From Corylus avellana (Eukaryota; Streptophyta; Magnoliopsida; Fagales; Betulaceae): a DNA stretch of 64,000 bases. The translations under genes and the position numbers were made by a program. How positions within the stretch are numbered: the stretch's first letter is position 1; every line of letters starts with the position of its first letter. Of this stretch, positions 1 through 9,297 are shown piece by piece. The notes under the pieces are model-generated. The model ran no database searches. It saw nothing but the letters and a program-made list of their open reading frames with translations, and was not told the origin of the DNA. The stretch is from assembly GCF_901000735.1 (NCBI RefSeq), contig NC_081546.1, forward strand, positions 14,275,629-14,339,628, given 5' to 3'.

Positions 1-1221
1 CAAATTTGCTATCCGAAACAAACAACGGCATCAATGCTTAGAGAGTTCTTCATTAGTAGACATTAGAATTTCATCTGTAGTGTTTTACATGCATGGGGAA
101 GCCATGGAAGCAACATCATATATTAATTCAACAAGAAACACTGCCAAACATCCATAAGGATGCAAATTACAAGAAACTCATCTAAGAGATCAAGCCTCAG
201 TCCACAAGATGATACACAAAAACAATTTGAGAGTGTGGGAACTCCATAAGGACCATAACCATATATTATATTAAAGATTCATAACACAAGATGAACAAAC
301 ACATAAGGGTATGACCTCATACCATGAAGGTGAGGCTCAAGTGGATCGACACAGGATTCTAACTACAATTATAAATAATCATAAGAATAATTCATCAATG
401 AAACAATACAAGACATAGAAAAATATTCTAAAACTACAAAAGAGGGGGCCAATTCGGAAGCTAACAAGCCGGAAGAAAATCTAATTTCTCACCATAGCAC
501 AGCAAATACAAGCAACATAACAAATACTTGCTACATGGGCACTCGACCTATTTCTTCTTCATTTTTTTTTTTTTTTGAATGAAAAATGGCATTTAGTTTT
601 AACCAACAAAAAAGTCAAAGACATAAAATTTAAACAAATTAGTTCAACCCAAAAGCAAGTATTAATGGGTTAAATAACTTAAATTGTGTCCATAAACTAA
701 AATGTGTCAACATTTCCATCATAGCAATAAATAAAAAGATAATAATAAAAAAAAAAAAGCTAACAAAAACAAAATAATAAATACAAAAAGAAACAAAACT
801 CAAAACTACATCAACATTAGATTCATAATTCCTTGCAAAATACAAATTAGGTTCCCATGAGCCAATGTCTATTATGCCACTCCACTTAAGGATCCATGAA
901 GGCATCCATGATCCACCCATATAATCAAAGTCCAAAGATATAAATTATAAAACACTACAAATATGATCAGTTTAAGAAATATTAATAGATTGTGCTCCAG
1001 ATGAATCTGGAATGTCACAGGAAATTGTCAAAACATCATCTTCTTTGCCATCCAAGTCCAACTTCATTTGTGTGAGTTCTATATCAAAAAATAAGAAGAA
1101 TTAGTATTATTTTATTATAGTGTAATAAAAAAATAATACACATAAACGAAGAAATTAAATATGGAAATAACTAATATTACCTTCATCTCCATATAACCAA
1201 TCTTTGGTGCAAACTAATGCC
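1..1221. repeat. Left arm of a 1.2-kb inverted repeat (partner 9298-10525)
   Basis: The reverse complement of this stretch is found at 9298-10525. Differences are few: an extra 8 bases around 10197-10204 in the right arm, and scattered substitutions near the coding end. The arm covers the last codons and 3' non-coding DNA of the hAT. It runs to the window edge, so its real length is unknown. Confidence 0.9.
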
Positions 1222-1442
1222 TCAGCAATGTCAGGCTTGAGTGAGCTCCTATATTGATCAATCACACGTCCACCAATGCTAAAAGTGGATTCCGAAGCAA
1301 CAGTAGAAACAGGAATACTCAAAACATCACGAGCCATAGCAGCTACTTCAGGATAGCGAAATTGATTTCCTTTCCAAAATGAAAGGATGTCAAATGTATC
1401 ATCCAAATCCACAGACCTAGGCTCCTCCAAATAAATGTCCAA
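1155..1442 (-). CDS. hAT transposase C-terminal dimerisation domain
   Basis: This block is the hAT-family dimerisation domain (the Dimer_Tnp_hAT type), the most conserved part of these proteins. Visible landmarks are ILSFWKGNQFRYPEVAAMARDVL, then IPVSTVASESTFSIGGRVIDQYRSSL and the tail LVCTKDWL. These match the usual pattern in which A-S-E-S-x-FS-GG-R-L-P is strongly conserved. The open frame extends upstream of the first Met to about 1490, with a possible acceptor AG there, so it is probably a late exon and the Met at 1442 is unlikely to be a real start. The last few codons (about 1160-1221) reappear in the inverted copy at 9298. Confidence 0.8.
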   Translation of the reverse strand: MDIYLEEPRSVDLDDTFDILSFWKGNQFRYPEVAAMARDVLSIPVSTVASESTFSIGGRVIDQYRSSLKPDIAEALVCTKDWLYGDEGNISYFHI

Positions 1443-1593
1443 TTGATTCTTTTGAAAATTAATATCATCTCCAGCAAATGCTAAATAGTCCTACATGAAA
1501 GTATGAAACAAAGAGAATATAAACATAAATAATTGAGTATATATATATACTAAGTTACAAAAAAGATAAGAAATTAATGATATTATTCACCTT

Positions 1594-2916
1594 TTACCAA
1601 GATAGTTTTGCTCTAGGTACTTGGGGGCGCCGAGCAGTTATGGAGCTTGAACTTGAAGTATTATAAGAAGCACTATACTCCATAAAAAGGTTCTTAATTT
1701 TCTCACGAACATTCTTGAATTGTATAGAATCCATAACTCCATAGATCTTCGTATAGTAATAATTTACAAGATGAAGCTTGTAACGAGGATCTAATATAAC
1801 TGCTATGGCCAACACTGCATTGAATTCTAACCAATATTTCTCAAATTTAGAGTTCATTTGAGTTGCCATTAATCTTTTATGCTCATCTTCACTCACAAGG
1901 TCTTCCTTCAAGGATAAATAAATCATGGCAACTACGGGAAAGTATAGGTTGGCAGTAGGATACTTAGTACCAGAAAAAACACATGTAGCCTCATAAAAGC
2001 AAGCTAAGAAACTACTGATATCACCCACCTTTTCCCACTCAAGTGCACTAGGACAATGCGGCTTATAGTTTGAATCAGTCATCGCCAAATAACTAAAAGC
2101 ACTACGATAATGAATAGCACTCTCAAGCATAAGATAAGTAGAATTCCATCTCGTTGGCACATCTTGTTTTAACCCCTTATGACTGTCCAATGACATTTGA
2201 TTTACCGCATGAAGAAATTTTTGTTTTCGCCTTTGTGATCCCTTAACATACTTTACGCTATCTCGAACCTTTTTGATAGCATCATCAATTTCTTTTAATC
2301 CATCTTGCACAATCAAGTTAAGAATATGGGCACAACAACGCATATGAAAGAACTCACCTTCACAAAGAAGGGCTTTCTTAATGTTCAGTGTTTGCTTTAA
2401 AAAGTCAACACAACGATCATTAGCAGAAGCATTGTCCAATGTTATAGTAAAAATCTTGTTCTCAATCCCCCACTCTTGTAGCAAATCATATATCTTTTCT
2501 TTCAAAGAAACACCATCATGTAGTGGGGGCATAAAAGAAAAGTTTAACACCCTTTTAGTTAATACCCAATCTTTGTTAATAAAATGTGCAGTAAGGCACA
2601 TATATCCATCGGTTGTCAAAGATGTCCACATATCAGATGTTAAACAAATCCTCCCAAGACAAGCATGCAACATAGATTTAATCTTTTCTTTCTCCCTCAT
2701 ATGCATCTTAACCAAATCTGCCTTAACAGTATTTCTAGATATAGAGGGTACATCACCACGCAAGTACTGATGTAATTGTCTTAAACCATCATATTCAACA
2801 AATGAAAAGGGCAAATCATGCTTAATAATCAAAGCAACCAACAATTCTCTATATATTTTGGGATCAAATTTAGAGCCACTTACTGACAGAGATCCTGTTT
2901 TCCCAGCTAAGAGCAT
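1594..2916 (-). CDS. hAT transposase catalytic region (RNase H-like fold)
   Basis: The 440 residues hold the central part of a plant hAT transposase, which cuts and rejoins the element's ends. Family landmarks appear in order: SVSGSKFDPKIYRELL near the start, CLTSDMWTS near residue 94, FTITLDNASAND near 157 with a conserved acidic residue, CCAHILNLIVQDGL near 194, DVPTRWNSTYLMLE near 253, and the plant hAT block VLAIAVILDPRYKLHLV near 370. The reading is open throughout. It ends in LSW then TAA, next to a possible splice donor (gtaaaag). The following coding block begins 150 bp downstream, so an intron is likely, although the donor-acceptor pair I tried did not keep frame. The link to the BED part is lost by the C8 indel at 2940-2947. 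Confidence 0.85.
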   Translation of the reverse strand: MLLAGKTGSLSVSGSKFDPKIYRELLVALIIKHDLPFSFVEYDGLRQLHQYLRGDVPSISRNTVKADLVKMHMREKEKIKSMLHACLGRICLTSDMWTSLTTDGYMCLTAHFINKDWVLTKRVLNFSFMPPLHDGVSLKEKIYDLLQEWGIENKIFTITLDNASANDRCVDFLKQTLNIKKALLCEGEFFHMRCCAHILNLIVQDGLKEIDDAIKKVRDSVKYVKGSQRRKQKFLHAVNQMSLDSHKGLKQDVPTRWNSTYLMLESAIHYRSAFSYLAMTDSNYKPHCPSALEWEKVGDISSFLACFYEATCVFSGTKYPTANLYFPVVAMIYLSLKEDLVSEDEHKRLMATQMNSKFEKYWLEFNAVLAIAVILDPRYKLHLVNYYYTKIYGVMDSIQFKNVREKIKNLFMEYSASYNTSSSSSITARRPQVPRAKLSW

Positions 2917-2926
2917 CTGCCCAACA

Positions 2927-3226
2927 TCACGAGTGTTTGCCCCCCCCGCAAACTTGAATGTGCTTTCTCAAATTCCCAGTTCCATATGAACTTCGAGCCT
3001 TGTACTTATTACCACATGTCTTGCATTTTGCCCACACCTCCGGGTCATTTGGATCAGTATTGGGAACGACATCATAATATTGCCAAACAGTTGAGGTCCT
3101 CCTTCGCTTCTTTCCCTTTTTGTTACTCCCAGTCCCCACAGAAACAGAGTCACCTTCTAGTGACGGTAATTCGACCACATCGTCATCAATGTCGAATGCA
3201 TATTCAACAACTTCTTCAATATTCAT
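2927..3226 (-). CDS. hAT transposase, N-terminal BED zinc-finger part
   Basis: This is the first 98 residues of a RICESLEEPER-like hAT transposase. An acidic N-terminus (DIDDDVVELPSLEGD) is followed by a basic KKGKKRRR stretch that could be a nuclear signal. A BED zinc finger follows at about residues 45-93, with WQYYDVV at its start, the pair CKTCG, and H-x4-C in RKHIQVC. BED fingers bind DNA at transposon ends. The frame stops soon after the finger because of a run of eight C at 2940-2947. With seven bases there, the reading would run into the catalytic ORF at 2916. The start chosen is the ATG at 3226, the first in frame. This is one gene with the next two entries, broken by that single base. 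Confidence 0.8.
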   Translation of the reverse strand: MNIEEVVEYAFDIDDDVVELPSLEGDSVSVGTGSNKKGKKRRRTSTVWQYYDVVPNTDPNDPEVWAKCKTCGNKYKARSSYGTGNLRKHIQVCGGGKHS

Positions 3227-4514
3227 CTACACACATAAATTACATAATCATTAGTTAAACTATTAAAGTATATGACTAATGACTATATGCTATATAACTA
3301 TAAATTGAATATTTAAGAATAAATTAAAAGCTATATAGCTAAGTGAAATAAAATAATCCAACCCAAATCTTGCAATAAGCAACTATGGTTAATCTAAATA
3401 TCTTTTTTATTTTCCTCTCTCTCTCTCTCTTTATGAAGTTCCATTCTACTTTTAATCCCCCAATTTTATTTTCAGTTTTAAGTTTTTAAAATCTTTATTT
3501 TTAATTAAAAAAATCATTGCTTTGGCCATATTTGCCATAAATTGTTCAACAATGCAAATTCAATCAATGATTTAGCAAAATTATGTACACTAATATATAG
3601 TAAAAAAATGTAATTAACTTAATTAAGCCATTAAGGTATAAACCCTAAACCGTATAATATCACATAATTGCTTGAAAGACAAATATATATCAAAAATTCA
3701 AACAATCCAAGATTCAAAATCAGAGTCTACAATATATATAAAAAATTCAAACAATCAAAATCAGAGTCTAGACTTACAAAAAAAAAAAAAATCAGAGTCA
3801 GAGACTAGAGAGAGTAAGAGACATACCGCCATACGAGAGACAGAGAGCTGCGGCTGACGGCGACGGTGACTCGGTGAGGACGGTGAGTCGGCGACGGTGA
3901 GGTCCGTTCTTGGCTCTTGCTAACGCCTAAGGCCCCTAAGTTCCTAACGGCGAGGAGCGGAGGAGGCCCACGAGGAGGAGGGAGAGTGGAGCTGTGGAGA
4001 CCCGAGAGAGAGAGGGAGAATCGAGAGAGTCAAGAGTGGCCGAGTGGGAGACGGTGAGTCGGACTGTCGGTGATGGAGGGAGAGGGAGAGACCGAGTGAG
4101 AGGGAGTCAGGGAGAGGGTTAGGTTACGTTACAGAGAGACTGATTTTTAGTTCAAAAATCAAAATGGTAAAGACAAAAGAGTAAAGTAACTAAGTAAGTA
4201 AACTGACGTGAGGACTGAGGCGAGAGTCGTGCGTGAGCTGCTGCCGGGTCCAGAAAAAAACCAAGAAAAAAAAAACCGGGTTGGCGGGTCCAGAAAAAAG
4301 ATAAAAAAAACCGGGTCTGGCAGGTCGACCCGCCAGACCCGCACAGTAATCGTGTCTGGCGGGTCGACCAGCCAGACATGAAATTTCCGGGTCTTAATCG
4401 GGTAGACCCGATTACGACCCGAACCCGATTAGCCCAAACCCAATACCTGTTTTTTCGTGTCGTGTTCGTGTCGGATTCGCGGGTCGTGTCAAAATTGCCG
4501 GCCCTAATATAAAC

Positions 4515-4690
4515 TAGTGAGAGAGCTTAATGGGCGGAGGCCAAGTCAAGCTTATACGAGCCTAAGTCGAATCAAATTGATTAGTTTAGTGTTCAAGTTT
4601 GGAAAATTTATTAAAAAATCGAGCCCGAGTCGAACTTTATCTAATCTCAACTCAAAGTTGTTCACGAGTGACTTTGTTATAGCCCTACTT
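4515..4690. mobile_element. Possible degenerate hAT-like remnant
   Basis: This stretch has the CGAGCC/CGAGTCGAA-rich composition of hAT subterminal DNA and ends in TTATAGCCCTA. That end resembles the hAT terminus at 19839 (TTTACAGCCCTA). No matching second end or target duplication was found. Confidence 0.3.
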
Positions 4691-5077
4691 GTAGTTTTTG
4701 GTTTTTGGTTGAACAAAAATATATGGGACCAATTGTGGTTGGTGTAGAGTAGAAGGACGGAACGGTGGGCTTGACAGATTAAGCCCAAGTCACTTTAAGC
4801 AGCGAGAGCATGGGTTGGTATAGATAACTCACACGCAAGAATACGATCCAAAAATTCCAGTCAAGGTAAATGGGCCCAGTTGGGCTGGACCTTCTTTACC
4901 CGTCTATCAACAAATTAGAACAAAAGCTGAATTTTTATGTTCCCTTTCCTTTCCTTTCAAAATTGTACTAAAGCTCCAAACATAACCAGGTACGTTTCCG
5001 CCTGCAAAGTGTTCGACAATAAGTCTCTAAGAAGTTCCGGTGCACTGTAAAAGCACACACTCACAGCTCGCCGCCAA

Positions 5078-6441
5078 ATGAGAGGAAGCATAGGAAGAGC
5101 ACTCTCTCTGCCGAACCCCATTAACTTTTCCAATGCCGCAAGACAATCTTTAATCCCTTTCTCCAGTTCCTCCTCTCCCGGCGACGGTGGTGGTGCCGGT
5201 CGTGGCCGTGGACGCGGTTCTGCTTCCACGCAGTTTGACTTCATCGCCCCAGGTAAGCCGGGGCCCGACCAGTCCGAGTCGAATCCGGACCCGACCCCTC
5301 CTGGACATGGACACGGGCACGGCCGCGGCAGACCCATCCCTTCTTCCCCGACTCTGACCCCCAACTTCTCTCCCTTCATTTCGTCCATCAAACCCCCACC
5401 CGCTGGCCGCGGCCATTCAGTTCCACCGCCGCCAGACTCGGCGCCCAAGCAACCCATTTTCTTCAAGAAAGAAGACGGGCCTACACACGTTTCGGCCGCG
5501 GCTGAGAGCTTCCCTGATCGGAATCTACCTCCGAGCATAATCCCTGGACTGTCCGGCAGCGGTCGCGGAAAACCCCTGAAGCAACCGATCGCTGAGGCGC
5601 AAGTTGTTGAGGAGAACCGGCATGCCCGGGCCTCCCGAAAAACCCCAGCTCACGCCCCAGGTGAAAGAGGTGAAAGAGCGCAGAGGTTGACCCGTGAAGA
5701 AGCAGTGAAAAACGCGGTGGAGATTCTGTCGCGCGGTGGCGGCGGCGAGGGTGACGGCGAAGAGAGCATTGGTGGTGGCAGAGGAGGCAGAGGGTTCAGA
5801 GGGAGAGGTGGGCCCGGGCGGGGCCGAGGAAGAGGGATGTACAGAGGGAGGGGGAGAGGGAGGGGTAGGGAGTCGAGGGACGATGGGTATGGGGCGGGGC
5901 TGTATCTGGGTAACAATGCGGATGGGGAGAAGCTGGCGAAGACGTTCGGCGTTGAGACCATGAATCAATTGGTTGAAGGGTTTGAGGAAATGAGTGGGGC
6001 TGTACTGCCTTCGCCCTCGGAGGACGCGCTTTTGGACGCCATGGACGTCAATTATTCGGTGAGTAATCGTACTACTTGGGTTTTTGAGGAATTTCTGAAT
6101 GTTTGTTTGGTTGCCGAGAAAGTGTAGGGAAAATTGCTTAAATGTTAGTTGATTTGAGCTTTTCTTGATCCGGCAAACAGGAGATGTTCCTGTAGGAATT
6201 TGTTTGGTATCACTTCTATTTAATAAGTTAATTTTTTTTATTTTTATTTTTTTGGGCGGAGTTGGTTGTGATTATTGCTTTTGGACTACAGATTGAGTGT
6301 GAGCCGGAGTATTTGATGGGCGAGTTTGATCAGAACCCGGATATTGATGAGAAACCACCAATTCCGCTGCGAGATGCACTTGAGAAGATGAAGCCGTTCT
6401 TGATGGCATATGAGGGGATTCAGAGTCAAGAGGAGTGGGAG
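5078..6441 (+). CDS. RGG/RG-rich protein, two exons seen, 3' part missing
   Basis: This is the best candidate host gene. Exon 1 is 5078-6058 and ends at a GTGAGT donor in phase 0. Exon 2 is 6292-6441, after a TACAG acceptor and before GTAACG, also phase 0, giving 377 codons so far. The N-terminus (MRGSIGRALSL...NAARQS) is rich in Arg and Ser with no acid, as in mitochondrial targeting peptides. A Pro/Gly-rich low-complexity region follows. Residues about 228-265 form an RGG/RG box (RGGRGFRGRGG, GRGRGRGMYRGR), typical of RNA binding. The tail of exon 1 and all of exon 2 (EYLMGEFDQNPDIDEKPP, LRDALEKMKPFLMAYEGIQSQ) look like a folded conserved domain. It resembles plant proteins loosely named hydroxyproline-rich or glycine-rich, and I do not know its function. 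GC content is far above its surroundings. No later exon was found before the gap at 9198. Confidence 0.75.
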
Positions 6442-6894
6442 GTAACGTTTAATGTCTTGTATTATTCTTTGATTGACGTGTTTCATGCTATTCAACACTG
6501 CTGCTTATTTAATAATGCCTTTACAGTTTGGTTTCAATTGAATTTTGATCCTTAAGGAAGATTTCATGGGATCTTTGAACTTATTCATCTACATTACAAT
6601 CTATGTCTTGCTTTATTGGCCATCATAAACACTGATCCTTGGTAAATGTGCATGAGCATCTAGTTGACTTCTGTATATTCTTTTGTTTAGTCAATAGGGC
6701 TTGTTTACTCTGCACAATGAACTCATTTGATGCGATAGGCCTTGTATCAGGAACGATATAAACTATATTGTTGCTGATTGGTTCCTTTGTGTTCAATGAT
6801 ACATTTGAGAACTTGACATTGGACCAGAAACTGCATATTACAGGAATATGTTTACAACTGGAAAGCAACAAAAGCATTTATAATGGAACATGTA
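6442..6894 (+). other. Intron-like AT-rich DNA after exon 2
   Basis: This starts at the GTAACG donor of the RGG-rich gene. I see no further exon, only low-complexity AT-rich sequence, before the LINE tail begins. Confidence 0.4.
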
Positions 6895-7230
6895 TTGATC
6901 ATTTTTTTTTTTTTGATAAGTAATGTGATATATAACAAAAGCGCAAAGGGGCGCAACCCATTTACACGGGGAGTATAAAAGAGAGCGCCTAAGAGGGAGA
7001 GAAATGAAAAAGAAAATCAGAAAAACTAATCTCTAATGGAGCTAGCCAAGCGGCCGTCCAAGAGTAAAGAGTAAAGAAGAAAAAATGGGTCATAAATTGA
7101 AAGCTGGAATGAGATAGAACTGAAGATGACCATAAATTGAAAGCTAACAAGTATCTCTTCAATGTTGACATCATTTGGACCTTGCCAAAGTACACATGAC
7201 CTTCCAAACCCGATCTAGCCTAGTAAAGCT
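6895..7230 (-). mobile_element. LINE (L1-type) 3' tail
   Basis: The plus strand begins with a T run followed by gataagtaatgtgatata, the mirror of a LINE 3' end ...TTATCAAAAAAAA. The motif gggagtataaaagagagcgccta is also the mirror of the tail shared with the element at 8130. It is 5'-truncated, with no coding part left. Confidence 0.6.
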
Positions 7231-7589
7231 GAAGTACATTTAATATGGATAGCAACACTCATTTTAAAATGAATGGACATCAATTGAAAAGTAAAAATTT
7301 TAAGCCACAAATGTCTTCATGATAAGATGGACCTTTTATGACTTTTAACAAACTGGTGTTGGTGATAAAATCCATTTTAAAATGAATAGACATCGATTAT
7401 GATAAATATCATGTAGTTATGTACATTTTAAGACCGTTAACAAGTAGTGTAGGTGACAGTTATATCCACCAATATCCAGTTATATTTGGTCTATATTCAT
7501 AGTTGTGAAATTATGTTGCTTTGACAACCTAAAGTTTCCAACTTGAGCCTTCTCTGGTCATTCAGCTTTGGTCAACAAAAAAGACTCTT

Positions 7590-7715
7590 TAATTGCAAGG
7601 CCAATGGGTTGTAGCCCAAATGGCACTTCCACCTTCTTGTAAGTTAGGGTGGTCAGTGTGAGGTCATTAGTTCTAATCCTGCAAGGTGTCACTTAAATTA
7701 GTGTGGGAATTTTTT
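7590..7715 (+). mobile_element. tRNA-derived SINE-like element
   Basis: It contains gttgtagcccaaatggcac (possible A box region) and ggtcattagttctaatcc at 7662-7679, which resembles the Pol III B box GGTTCGAATCC. A T-rich run follows. The layout is that of a plant SINE with a weakened B box. Boundaries are approximate. The rest of 7231-8130 shows nothing I recognise. Confidence 0.5.
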
Positions 7716-8129
7716 TTTTTTCAAATGAAGTTTCTTTCTTCTTCTTTTCATTATCATTCTTTTAACAGCTTAAGAGTACATGTCCTTAGCAGTCAATTGG
7801 CTCTCTATTTGAAAACATCTCTAATGTCTTATCTATTTATCGATTGAACTTATGAAATACTAAATCAGTATATCTGGGAATTCATATTCACTTCTTGTGG
7901 TTAAGCTTGCAGCATCAAACTTATGATTCTTTTTTACTAAAGTTAGACTTATAAATTAAGTCTTGGTCAAGTTCTTTTTGAAATTCTAGGTATCATGGGG
8001 TTCACTTGCTGTTTTGCATTATACCAATGTTTTTTCTCGCCTTCAATGATAGCATAGAATTTGTGTCATACTGTCATGTTTTGGTGATTTGTACATAATA
8101 CGTAGTTGCTGATGGCAGTTTGGATTGGT

Positions 8130-8800
8130 TGACATTTTTTTTTTTTTTGATAAGTAATTGCATTTCATTAAAAAGTGCAAGAACACAATTCAAGTACATA
8201 GGAAGTATACAAGAGAAACACCTAATAATAAGAAGAAAAAAGATAAAAATGAAATCATGAAAGCTAGAAAAATGGAAGCAATCCAAGGCAGTCATTCGTG
8301 GTAAAGGGTATTGAAGGAAAAAGCTTTTAATCCACCACCATCCTCTCATGTCCTTCAAAACATGGATTATTTCTCTCTCCAAATATACCACATTAGGCAG
8401 GATGGAACCATCCATACTGCTGCACTATGAGGACTACCAGACTGCCCTCTCTAATAGACGAAGAGGTTTACCACTCGTCTAGGCATGATCCTATCTAACC
8501 CAAAAAGATTGAAAATAAAATTTCATAGAGCACTAGCAACCTTATAGGGGTGCAAGAGGTGATCAATGGATTCCCTACTCTTCTTGCACATGCAACACCA
8601 ATCTACCATTATAATATACAACTTCTTCAGGTTATACATAGTGAAGATCTTCCCTAACGCGGCCAAGCAAGCATAGAATGTCACTCTCAATGGAACATTA
8701 TAACGCAAAATATTTCTCCAAGGGAAAGGATTACTTTCATAGGGAATCAGGACATTATAGAATGATCCAACATTAAACAATCCTCTTTAGGAAGGGCCCA
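8130..8800 (-). mobile_element. LINE (L1-type) 3' fragment with zf-RVT domain
   Basis: On the minus strand the element ends at a poly-A tail (plus-strand T run at 8137-8149, then gataagtaattgcatttc). Upstream, 8523-8780 encodes LRVTFYACLAALGKIFT then WCCMCKKSRESIDHLL. This is the zinc-binding domain (zf-RVT) that follows reverse transcriptase in plant LINEs. A frame-breaking stretch separates it from the tail. The 5' portion with endonuclease and RT is absent, as expected for a 5'-truncated target-primed insertion. Confidence 0.8.
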
Positions 8801-8924
8801 ACAAAGCATATCTTCACCCTCTCGTCTCTATCTGAAGGAGTACAACAAATTAAACAACAAGGTAAAGAGATCCACATCCTAGTCATGTGTGAATTTGATA
8901 AAATTGACATTCCATTGATGAAAG

Positions 8925-9197
8925 TGTGGCGTCCCACATCGCTTGGGTATGGGGATGGGGGTGTGCTTATATGTATATTCACACCCTTCTTAACACAACG
9001 CATTTTCAAAAGTTGTGATGGCTATGTTCCTATTAGAACTCCGCAGTTAAACGTGCTTATGTAAGAGTAGTATCAGGATGGGTGACCTCCTGAGAAGTCT
9101 GGTTTTGGGGAGCTAAAAACGGACAATATTGTGTCATTGGGGTGGGGTGTTACAATTGGTATCAGAGTCATTGTCCAGCCTGGTGATTGTGGCATCC
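8925..9197 (+). mobile_element. Cassandra TRIM: 5' LTR and primer-binding site
   Basis: The LTR runs from TGTGGCGTCCCACATCGC at 8925 to TGTTACA at 9154 (230 bp). It is followed by ATTGGTATCAGAG (9155-9167), the initiator-Met tRNA primer-binding site. Within the LTR, about 9012-9118 matches 5S rRNA, the hallmark of Cassandra retrotransposons, which use 5S-like promoter boxes. The element is non-autonomous, and its internal part and 3' LTR fall in or beyond the gap at 9198. TSDs cannot be checked. Confidence 0.9.
9012..9118 (+). promoter_or_regulatory. 5S rRNA-like internal Pol III promoter in the Cassandra LTR
   Basis: The stretch keeps 5S landmarks: agaactccgcagttaaacgtgct (box A region, 9036-9056) and ggatgggtgacctcctg (box C region, 9077-9093). 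It carries several substitutions and is part of the LTR, so it is not a functional 5S gene. In Cassandra this segment is thought to drive Pol III transcription. Confidence 0.75.
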
Positions 9198-9297
9198 NNN
9201 NNNNNNNNNNNNNNNNNNNNNNNNNNNNNNNNNNNNNNNNNNNNNNNNNNNNNNNNNNNNNNNNNNNNNNNNNNNNNNNNNNNNNNNNNNNNNNNNN
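9198..9297. other. Assembly gap (100 N)
   Basis: The run is exactly 100 N, the usual placeholder for a gap of unknown size. It separates the Cassandra internal region from the inverted hAT copy. Confidence 0.95.

Larger units (their letters stand above)
1..4506 (-). mobile_element. hAT transposon (copy 1), 5' end at 4506, 3' end beyond window
   Basis: The element reads right to left. Its 5' terminus is at 4506, where the minus strand starts TAGGGCCGGCAATTTTG, a hAT-like TIR. The 8 bases after it (4507-4514, atataaac) would be the target duplication, but the partner lies outside the window. Behind the terminus, 4240-4500 is dense in CGGGTC/GACCCG subterminal motifs. 3700-4140 is GA-rich leader DNA with GAGAGA runs. 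The coding parts are 3226-2927 (BED finger), 2916-1594 (catalytic region) and 1442-1155 (dimerisation). 1-1100 is non-coding 3' DNA. A near-identical inverted copy of 1-1221 lies at 9298-10525. Confidence 0.8.

Noticed and set aside
639..935. A 98-codon minus-strand ORF (MDFDYMGGSW...), repeated at 9584-9820 on the plus strand
   Set aside because: It lies in the 3' non-coding part of the hAT after the dimerisation domain. The two copies differ by a frame change, and there is no family resemblance.
4957..5968. Long ORFs in other frames across the RGG-rich exon
   Set aside because: They are GC-rich shadow frames, without splice sites or recognisable domains, whereas the plus-strand frame has both.
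9012..9118. A 5S rRNA gene
   Set aside because: The 5S-like stretch is embedded in a Cassandra LTR with a Met-tRNA primer site after it, and it carries several substitutions.
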